In this document: one piece after another, positions 1 to 5,099 of the stretch
Numbering within the stretch: the first letter of the stretch is position 1
Layout of the letters: each line of letters opens with the position of its first letter
DNA from: Flavobacteriaceae bacterium
GTDB taxonomy: Bacteria > Bacteroidota > Bacteroidia > Flavobacteriales > Flavobacteriaceae
NCBI GenBank assembly: GCA_013214275.1
Contig: JABSPP010000147.1
Coordinates: 1-5,099, forward strand
Direction: 5' to 3'
Length of the DNA: 5,099 nucleotides
The notes under the pieces: generated by a model
What the model saw: the letters and a program-made list of their open reading frames with translations, nothing else
Told to the model about the DNA's origin: nothing
Databases searched by the model: none
Position numbers and translations under genes: made by a program

Positions 1-737
1 CCGCAGAGGCAGTAGCAGAAAAATACCGTGTATCTCGTGAAGATCAGGATGAATTTGCTTTTCATTCTCATACAAAAGCTTTAAAAGCGTTGGATGAAGA
101 TCGGTTTCAAGATCAGATTGCTCCTATAGAAGTAGAAGAAACATATCTGGATGGAAGTGGTAAAAAAGCGACTCGCAAGTTTACTATTCATAAAGATGAA
201 GGACCAAGGCGAGGAACAAGCAAAGAAGCCTTGGCAAAACTACGTCCAGTTTTTGCAGCGAATGGCTCGGTAACAGCAGGAAATTCCTCTCAGACGAGTG
301 ATGGAGCTGCTTTTGTTATGGTGATGAGTGAAGAAATGGTAAAAGAGCTACAATTAGCGCCCATCGCACGGATGGTGAGCTATGCCGCGGCAGGTGTTCC
401 TCCAAAAATTATGGGTATCGGCCCTGTTGCTGCAGTACCTAAAGCACTAAAACAGGCAGGATTAAAGCAGAGTGATATTGACCTAATCGAATTAAATGAG
501 GCCTTTGCCTCTCAGTCTTTGGCTGTTGTCAGAGAACTGGATTTAAACCCTGAAATCATTAATGTAAATGGTGGAGCTATTGCCCTAGGACATCCTCTAG
601 GATGTACAGGTGCCAAGCTGTCTGTTCAGCTATTTGATGAAATGCGTAAGCGAGATATGAAAAATAAATACGGTATGGTTACCATGTGTGTAGGAACCGG
701 CCAAGGAGCAGCAGGGATCTTTGAGTTTCTGAACTAA
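1..737 (+). CDS. 3-ketoacyl-CoA thiolase (acetyl-CoA C-acyltransferase), C-terminal part
   Basis: This enzyme performs the thiolytic cleavage of 3-ketoacyl-CoA to acetyl-CoA and a shortened acyl-CoA, the last step of beta-oxidation, in the cytoplasm. The gene enters from the left edge; its first complete codon is at position 3, and 244 of the usual ~390 residues are visible. Seen directly: a TAGNSSQTSDGAA stretch near 267-308; the NEAFA loop (495-509); the NxxGGAIALGHPLGCTG motif, with the active-site His codon at 591-593; and the C-terminal CVGTGQGAA motif, with the acid/base Cys codon at 687-689. The N-terminal nucleophilic Cys lies outside the window. A TTG at 90 is an internal Leu codon, not a start, because the thiolase reading continues upstream of it. 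The acyl-CoA dehydrogenase downstream points to a fatty-acid oxidation operon. The exact paralogue (FadA, FadI or an acetoacetyl-CoA thiolase) cannot be fixed from this part, although the neighbour favours 3-ketoacyl-CoA thiolase. Confidence 0.95.
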   Translation, partial: AEAVAEKYRVSREDQDEFAFHSHTKALKALDEDRFQDQIAPIEVEETYLDGSGKKATRKFTIHKDEGPRRGTSKEALAKLRPVFAANGSVTAGNSSQTSDGAAFVMVMSEEMVKELQLAPIARMVSYAAAGVPPKIMGIGPVAAVPKALKQAGLKQSDIDLIELNEAFASQSLAVVRELDLNPEIINVNGGAIALGHPLGCTGAKLSVQLFDEMRKRDMKNKYGMVTMCVGTGQGAAGIFEFLN

Positions 738-740
738 TAG

Positions 741-1113
741 TGAGTAATAAGATGCATAGTATAGAGGAGTTAAAAAGATGGCAAAGATCTATTGAACCAG
801 CAAACGACAGTGACCTTCTTGTTTCTGAATTGCAAAGTACGACAAAGCGTAGTTCTTTATCTCAAACCAAACCAAGAGCTTTCTCTTTTCCCTCTGATAT
901 TGCTATGAGAATAGACAGAGATTCTCTAAAGGAGTTTAGATACTCTTTAACTATTGCAAATAGGTCTGCTGATGGTTTGGATACTAGGCTATCAAGATTG
1001 ATAAAAATAAACACAAGTAACTACAATAAAATACATACAACCAGCAATTGAGTTTTGTGCTGAAATACAAAAAATAAATGATGTATTTCAATAGATTACA
1101 ATCCCATTACTCA
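741..1113. repeat. Short inverted repeat bounding the decayed S23-type insert
   Basis: TGAGTAAT at 741-748 and its exact reverse complement ATTACTCA at 1106-1113 bracket the decayed four-helix-bundle gene. Just outside, CTAA occurs at 734-737 (overlapping the thiolase stop codon) and again at 1117-1120, and could be a target duplication. Removing one CTAA copy and everything between leaves a thiolase stop followed 14 bases later by the dehydrogenase ATG, a normal operon spacing. S23-type intervening sequences in 23S rRNA genes are known to be bounded by complementary ends that form a stem. The repeats are short enough to occur by chance, so calling the segment a discrete insertion is inference. 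Confidence 0.4.
752..1094 (+). pseudogene. Decayed four-helix-bundle protein (S23 / 23S rRNA intervening-sequence protein family)
   Basis: From ATG 752 the reading begins MHSIEELKRWQRSIE. It follows, without gaps, the family pattern I know from four-helix-bundle (S23) proteins: MHxFxELKVWQ, then SIPSNIAEGxGR, then KEFxxFLxIAxGSxxELxTQL. Here these read SFPSDIAMRIDR, KEFRYSLTIANRS and GLDTRL, so several near-invariant positions have changed (EG to MR, and Gly to Arg or Asp). The frame ends early at TGA 1049-1051. A tandem ATAC duplication (1031-1034 and 1035-1038) explains this: removing one copy restores IQPAIEFCAEIQ, a typical family C-terminus, ending at TAG 1092-1094. The repaired protein would have about 112 residues, near the usual 115-125. 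The family forms small helical bundles; its cellular role is poorly known. It is found in 23S rRNA intervening sequences and scattered between genes. An in-frame GTG at 740 is an alternative start, but the family begins at the MH of 752. I infer a dead gene; a still-expressed shortened 100-residue protein is less likely. Confidence 0.72.
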
Positions 1114-1134
1114 ATGCTAAAATCTTAAAGAAAA

Positions 1135-2940
1135 ATGGAAACACTAGAAAAAAAAGACATTTTAAGAGGCGGACAGTTCTTGGTTAAAGAATCAGATTGC
1201 GAGGACATCTTTACGCCTGAGGATTTTACTGAGGAGCAACAAATGATGCGTGATGCAGTGAAAGAATTTAACGATCGTGAGATCATACCATACAAGGATC
1301 GTTTTGAGAAGAAAGACTATGCACTCACAGAACAGTGCATGAAAAAAGCGGGTGATCTCGGTTTCTTAGGTGTTGCAGTCCCAGAGGAATATGGAGGTCT
1401 AGGAATGGGTTTTGTCTCTACCATGTTGGTTTGTGAATATATTTCTAGTGGTACAGGTTCTTTTAGCACTGCTTTTGGAGCACATACAGGAATTGGAACC
1501 ATGCCAATTACCTTATATGGAAATGAAGAGCAAAAGAGAAAATATGTTCCAAAATTGGCATCAGGCGAATGGATGGGGGCTTACTGTCTGACTGAGCCCA
1601 CCGCAGGCTCTGATGCTAATTCTGGAAAAACAACTGCCGAGCTAACAGCAGACGGGAAAGCCTATAAAATTAACGGACAAAAAATGTGGATCTCCAATGC
1701 GGGTTTCTGCGATTTGTTGATTGTCTTTGCTCGCATTGAAGATGATAAAAATATTACAGGATTTATCATTGAAAACGATCCAAACAACGGAATTACCATG
1801 GGTGAAGAAGAGCACAAATTGGGAATTCGCGCTTCCTCTACACGGCAGGTATTTTTTAATGATACTGTAGTGCCTGTGGAAAATATGCTATCTGTTCGTG
1901 GTGGTGGATTTAAAATCGCTATGAATGCTCTGAATGTGGGTCGTATTAAATTGGCTGCTGCATGTATAGACTCACAAAGAAGAGTGATTGATTATTCAGT
2001 AAGATATGCTACTGAACGTAAGCAGTTTAAAACAGCTATTGCTGATTTTGGTGCCATCAAAGCCAAAATTGCCGAAATGGCAACGAGCTGTTATGCTAGT
2101 GAATCTGCCAGTTATAGAGCAGCCAAAGATATTGAAGATCGTATTGCTATGAGAATTGCCGATGGCAATTCTCACCAGGAAGCCGAACTCAAAGGTGTTG
2201 AAGAGTACGCCATTGAGTGTTCTATCTTAAAAGTGGCTGTTTCTGAAGATGTTCAAAATTGCTCTGATGAGGGAATACAAATCTTTGGTGGAATGGGATT
2301 CTCTGAGGAGACACCTATGGAAGCGGCATGGAGAGATGCGCGTATCGCACGTATCTATGAAGGAACGAACGAAATTAACAGAATGTTATCTGTGGGGATG
2401 TTGGTCAAAAAAGCCATGAAAGGGCATGTGGATTTACTCAATCCTGCCATGGCTGTTGCCGATGAACTGATTGGTATTCCATCTTTTGACACTCCAGATT
2501 ACTCTGAATTATTTGCTGAGGAGAAAGAAATCATTAAAAAGTTAAAAAAAGTATTCTTGATGGTAGCAGGTTCTGCAGTTCAGAAATTTGGTCCAGCACT
2601 AGACAAGCACCAGCAATTATTGATGGCTGCAGCCGATATTTTAATCGAAATATATATGGCTGAATCTACATTGCTGCGGGCTGAGAAAAATGCAAAGCGT
2701 TTTGGAGAAGAGGCTCAAGAAGGTCAGATTGCCATGGCAAAACTATATCTGTATAATGCAGTAGATATCGTTAGCAAAAAGGGAAAAGAAGGAATTATTT
2801 CTTTTGCTGAGGGTGATGAACAGCGCATGATGTTAATGGGACTCAAACGCTTTACTAAATATACCAACTACCCAAATGTGGTTGCCCTTAAAAATATCAT
2901 TGCCGAGAAACTAAAAGCAGAAAATGGGTATTGTTTCTGA
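1135..2940 (+). CDS. Acyl-CoA dehydrogenase, long/very-long-chain (VLCAD-like) type, complete
   Basis: An FAD-dependent acyl-CoA dehydrogenase that makes the trans-2-enoyl-CoA in the first step of beta-oxidation, passing electrons to electron-transfer flavoprotein. The 601 residues are longer than the ~380-residue short/medium-chain enzymes and match the VLCAD-like group with an extra C-terminal helical domain. Seen: N-terminal helical domain (about 30-145); family signature YCLTEPTAGSD at 150-160; FAD-contacting KMWISNAG at 183-190; the beta domain to about 265; the C-terminal catalytic domain with QIFGGMGFSEE and then IYEGTNEI, whose Glu409 aligns with the catalytic base of VLCAD; and the C-terminal extension (about 435-601). 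No signal peptide is seen. ATG 1135 is chosen because it opens a family-like N-terminus (METLEKKDIL) and follows a purine-rich stretch; no clear Shine-Dalgarno site is present, as expected in this phylum. It probably shares a transcript with the thiolase upstream, and a strong terminator follows. Chain-length preference cannot be read from sequence alone. Confidence 0.95.
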   Translation: METLEKKDILRGGQFLVKESDCEDIFTPEDFTEEQQMMRDAVKEFNDREIIPYKDRFEKKDYALTEQCMKKAGDLGFLGVAVPEEYGGLGMGFVSTMLVCEYISSGTGSFSTAFGAHTGIGTMPITLYGNEEQKRKYVPKLASGEWMGAYCLTEPTAGSDANSGKTTAELTADGKAYKINGQKMWISNAGFCDLLIVFARIEDDKNITGFIIENDPNNGITMGEEEHKLGIRASSTRQVFFNDTVVPVENMLSVRGGGFKIAMNALNVGRIKLAAACIDSQRRVIDYSVRYATERKQFKTAIADFGAIKAKIAEMATSCYASESASYRAAKDIEDRIAMRIADGNSHQEAELKGVEEYAIECSILKVAVSEDVQNCSDEGIQIFGGMGFSEETPMEAAWRDARIARIYEGTNEINRMLSVGMLVKKAMKGHVDLLNPAMAVADELIGIPSFDTPDYSELFAEEKEIIKKLKKVFLMVAGSAVQKFGPALDKHQQLLMAAADILIEIYMAESTLLRAEKNAKRFGEEAQEGQIAMAKLYLYNAVDIVSKKGKEGIISFAEGDEQRMMLMGLKRFTKYTNYPNVVALKNIIAEKLKAENGYCF

Positions 2941-2991
2941 TACTCCAATATGAAAGCTATACTGCTGACATTAGAGCATTAGATACATTCC

Positions 2992-3031
2992 TAAGATAAA
3001 AACCATCCTGTTTCGGATGGTTTTTATCTTA
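2992..3031 (+). terminator. Rho-independent terminator after the acyl-CoA dehydrogenase gene
   Basis: TAAGATAAAAACCATCC (2992-3008) pairs perfectly with GGATGGTTTTTATCTTA (3015-3031) across a 6-base TGTTTC loop. The stem therefore has 17 base pairs, with a GC-rich core and an A/T tract on each side. It starts 52 bases after the dehydrogenase stop codon. Because of its symmetry it can also act on the minus strand, 67 bases beyond the end of the convergent zincin-like gene, so it is likely a shared bidirectional terminator. Confidence 0.88.
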
Positions 3032-3097
3032 TGGTTTATCCTTCCCTGAGACAGGTACTTACAGCTATGGTCACCGAAAGAACTCATGTCATTATCT

Positions 3098-3836
3098 TTA
3101 ATTTTCATTTTCTAGTAACCATTCATAACTCTGGTCAAAATACTTTTTTATTGATTTTTTCAAAAATTGATTGTAATCTGTTCTTTCGTTTCTTTCTTTA
3201 GATAGCCAGGCCATGATAGGCAATGATCTGTTCAGGTAGATAGCCTTGGCTGCTGGGCTCCCAACCATATCCACCATTTGTATTGTACGATGAAAAATTA
3301 AATCTAGAATTCCCAATAAAAATTCCAAATCCATAAGTGATCGCTGTTAAGTCAGTAAGAAGCTCGTCGTTTTCTTCAATTCTATTTTCTCCAAGTAGTA
3401 TATGGTGAGCCAACTCGTGAGAAATTGTAGCTATTAATGAAATCGGATTTTTTAATTGCCCCGTCTCGATTGAAATGATGGTTCTATCTTCTGTATTCTC
3501 ATAAGTTCCGCTCACACTTTCCCAACGGTCATTGATATCGGCTGGCATTGTTAACATTGTCCCATCTGCCATTTTAACTGGAGAATCCGTAAAAAATTCC
3601 AACCTCATACCTACATTCTGGATATTCATCAATTCCTTTGTTCGCTCAAGAATGAATTCCGCATCATTGAATGTTCCATCAAAGGCTCGTTCGTAAAAAT
3701 TCTTGGTGGGTGTTACCGTTCGAATCTCCATAAAATGATCCCGTCCAAATTCATTTTTTATCCAATTTAAATCTTCATCAATCCAAATTTTATCTTCTTC
3801 GGAAATTGGTAATTTTTTCTTTCTATTCCAAAACAT
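3098..3836 (-). pseudogene. Zincin-like putative metalloprotease of unknown function, frameshifted
   Basis: Translation starts at ATG 3836-3834 (MFWNRKKKLPISEED) and runs 212 codons to TAA at 3200-3198. The expected C-terminus continues in another frame: after Tyr207 (codon 3218-3216), dropping the base at 3215 gives MAWLSKERNE and runs 38 codons to TAA at 3100-3098. The repaired protein has about 245 residues. HELAHH (His140, Glu141, His144) is a zinc-binding HExxH motif. It is followed 14 residues after His144 by Glu158 in ELLTD, an ExxxD arrangement like the third zinc ligand helix of gluzincins. Neither a signal peptide nor a membrane segment is seen, so it should be cytoplasmic. I recall unnamed proteins of this type in Flavobacteria-like genomes, with LIATISHELxHxILLGENRIEENDE as the conserved core and AYAMAWLS at the place where this copy breaks; this is from memory. 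Substrate and role are unknown. The catalytic part lies before the break, so a truncated product could still bind zinc. A sequencing or assembly error is an alternative explanation for the frameshift. Confidence 0.75.
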
Positions 3837-4040
3837 TCATCGCTGGGTTAGATTGTGAACAACACGTTTTGTCTACGAATTGTATGTATTTTCATCTTCT
3901 AAAATACTAAAATTGACGAATAAAAAGATAATGGACTAAGAATATATTGGATTTTATACCTCTAAGATTAGTAATTTTTATGAGCAATACAAAAGAAGAA
4001 TCCTAAAGAAGCTATCAAATCATCTGTGCGAAAATTCTTT

Positions 4041-4080
4041 AGAATACCCCTCTTTTCCTTGAGTAAAACAGGGGTATTCT
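4041..4080. repeat. 40-bp palindromic hairpin overlapping the ffh promoter
   Basis: AGAATACCCCT (4041-4051) pairs with AGGGGTATTCT (4070-4080). After one C/C mismatch the stem continues with TTTT/AAAA, leaving the 8-base loop CCTTGAGT (4057-4064). The palindrome covers the -33 element and spacer of the putative ffh promoter and stops one base before its -7 box. It could be an operator for a dimeric regulator, or a terminator left from an earlier upstream gene; however, the bases after it (CTATATTTG) are not a clean T tract. The preceding 3837-4040 stretch shows no gene or motif that I can support. Confidence 0.6.
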
Positions 4081-4089
4081 CTATATTTG
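4059..4089 (+). promoter_or_regulatory. Bacteroidota-type sigma promoter for ffh
   Basis: TATATTTG at 4082-4089 matches the Bacteroidota -7 consensus TAnnTTTG exactly. A TTG at 4059-4061 lies 20 bases upstream as the -33 element, within the usual spacing. Transcription would begin around 4094-4097, giving a leader of about 20 bases before the ffh ATG at 4116. The -33 box sits within the loop of the 40-bp palindrome. Confidence 0.65.
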
Positions 4090-4115
4090 TAACTTCGTAA
4101 AAGTTATAAAATCGC

Positions 4116-5099
4116 ATGTTTAATAATTTAAGTGAAAAACTAGATAAAGCCCTCCATACTCTTAAAGGACATGGTAGAATTACTGAGGTTAATGTTGCTG
4201 AAACATTAAAAGAGGTTCGCAGAGCATTGTTAGATGCCGATGTCAATTTTAAAATTGCCAAGGAGTTCACCAAAAAAGTACAGCAAAAAGCAATAGGTCA
4301 GAATGTATTAACCACCCTAAACCCTGGTCAATTGATGGTCAAACTCGTAAAGGACGAGTTAACAGATTTAATGGGAGGTGATGCCGTGGGTATCCACCTA
4401 GGTGGGAGTCCAACAGTAATTCTAATGTCTGGTTTGCAGGGCTCTGGAAAAACCACGTTCTCTGGAAAACTAGCCAAATACTTAAAAAATAAAAAAACTA
4501 AGCATGTACTCTTGGTTGGTTGCGATGTGTATAGACCTGCTGCCATCAATCAATTACAAGTTGTAGGAGAGCAAATAGGAGTAGAAGTATATGCTGAAGA
4601 AGGGAATCAATATCCTGTAGAAATTTCTCAAAATGCTATCAAGTATGCAAAAACCAGTGGTAAAAATGTAGTGATTATTGATACCGCAGGTCGTCTGGCT
4701 GTAGATGAAACAATGATGACGGAGATTTCGAATATTCACAAAGCAGTCAACCCGCATGAAACTCTCTTTGTCGTGGATTCCATGACAGGTCAAGATGCAG
4801 TAAATACAGCAAAAGCCTTTAACGATGTCCTCAACTTTGAAGGGGTCATCCTCACAAAATTAGATGGTGACACTCGAGGTGGAGCAGCCCTATCGATAAA
4901 ATCTGTAGTTAACAAGCCCATTAAGTTTATTGGTACAGGTGAAAAGATGGATGCCATTGATGTCTTCTATCCAGATCGTATGGCAGATCGTATTTTGGGT
5001 TTGGGAGATGTGGTTTCTCTTGTGGAAAGAGCCCAAGAACAGTTTGATGAGGAAGAGGCTAGAAAAATTCAAAAGAAAATTGCAAAAAACCAGTTTGGG
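4116..5099 (+). CDS. ffh: Signal recognition particle protein Ffh (SRP54 homologue), N and G domains, truncated by the window edge
   Basis: Ffh is the GTPase of the signal recognition particle. With the SRP RNA it binds signal sequences on nascent chains and delivers ribosomes to the receptor FtsY at the inner membrane. The 328 visible codons stay open to the right edge; the family has about 440-450 residues, so the methionine-rich M domain that binds signal peptide and RNA is mostly outside. Seen: N domain with ALLDADV (37-43); P-loop GLQGSGKTT (106-114, G1); the DVYRPAA motif (137-143) typical of SRP GTPases; DTAGRL (189-194, G3); TKLDGDTRGGAAL (from 247), including the guanine-specificity TKLD (G4); and GTGEK (from 273, closing loop). 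The start MFNNLSEKLDKAL is the standard bacterial Ffh N-terminus, supporting ATG 4116. No Shine-Dalgarno site is evident. The gene is transcribed from its own promoter, divergently from the zincin-like gene. No key GTPase residue is missing. Confidence 0.97.
   Translation, partial: MFNNLSEKLDKALHTLKGHGRITEVNVAETLKEVRRALLDADVNFKIAKEFTKKVQQKAIGQNVLTTLNPGQLMVKLVKDELTDLMGGDAVGIHLGGSPTVILMSGLQGSGKTTFSGKLAKYLKNKKTKHVLLVGCDVYRPAAINQLQVVGEQIGVEVYAEEGNQYPVEISQNAIKYAKTSGKNVVIIDTAGRLAVDETMMTEISNIHKAVNPHETLFVVDSMTGQDAVNTAKAFNDVLNFEGVILTKLDGDTRGGAALSIKSVVNKPIKFIGTGEKMDAIDVFYPDRMADRILGLGDVVSLVERAQEQFDEEEARKIQKKIAKNQFG

Noticed and set aside
1317..1502. 61-residue minus-strand open frame
   Set aside because: It lies wholly inside the acyl-CoA dehydrogenase gene, has no recognisable family pattern, and is a shadow of the opposite strand.
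2281..2400. Alanine where the acyl-CoA dehydrogenase signature 2 usually has Arg/Lys (PMEAAWRDAR)
   Set aside because: The downstream RD pair and the catalytic Glu409 are intact, and I recall similar TPMExAWRDARIARIYEGTNEI forms in Bacteroidota homologues, so this is family variation and not a defect.
3837..3960. Possible minus-strand promoter for the zincin-like gene (near-match TATCTTTT, reverse complement around 3922-3929)
   Set aside because: The -7 box is imperfect and no TTG -33 element lies at the right spacing.
3980..4006. Tiny plus-strand frame ATG AGC AAT ACA ... TAA in the divergent intergenic region
   Set aside because: It encodes only about 8 residues, has no promoter or ribosome-binding signal, and no regulatory-leader features.
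3968..4273. 101-residue minus-strand open frame covering the ffh promoter and start
   Set aside because: It overlaps the start of ffh on the other strand and spans the palindrome. No family resemblance was seen, so a shadow frame is the simplest reading.
4328..5072. Three minus-strand open frames of 60-79 residues
   Set aside because: All lie opposite the well-conserved Ffh N and G domains and show no protein-like motifs.

Overview
The window looks like a chromosomal segment of a Bacteroidota bacterium (Flavobacteriia or Cytophagia type). It is AT-rich, has no obvious Shine-Dalgarno sites, and carries a textbook Bacteroidota promoter -7 box (TAnnTTTG). The Ffh, acyl-CoA dehydrogenase and thiolase protein sequences also read like that phylum. 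I recognised these families by eye, without database searches.

Left part (1-3031): a fatty-acid beta-oxidation operon on the plus strand. It holds the C-terminal two thirds of a 3-ketoacyl-CoA thiolase and a complete ~600-residue VLCAD-like acyl-CoA dehydrogenase, closed by a perfect 17-bp hairpin terminator. The dehydrogenase makes the first oxidation of each cycle and the thiolase makes the final cleavage. Between them, where a short operon spacer would be expected, lies an insert of about 380 bp. It carries a decayed gene of the four-helix-bundle (S23 / 23S rRNA intervening-sequence protein) family. That gene's frame is broken by a 4-bp tandem duplication, and the insert is bounded by an 8-bp inverted repeat and a possible 4-bp direct repeat.

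Middle part (3098-3836): on the minus strand, convergent with the dehydrogenase, is an uncharacterised cytoplasmic zincin-like protein (HELAHH plus a downstream ExxxD). As read here it is broken by one frameshift near 3215. The two halves join into one ~245-residue protein.

Right part (3837-5099): a 279-bp divergent intergenic region followed by ffh, the SRP54 GTPase of the signal recognition particle, which runs off the right edge. A Bacteroidota-type promoter lies just before ffh, and a 40-bp, nearly perfect palindromic hairpin covers its -33 element and spacer. I see nothing convincing in the rest of the intergenic region (3837-4040).

I found no CRISPR array, tRNA, rRNA or complete transposase. 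The features most worth a second look are the decayed S23-type insert in the fatty-acid operon, the frameshifted zincin-like gene, and the hairpin over the ffh promoter.
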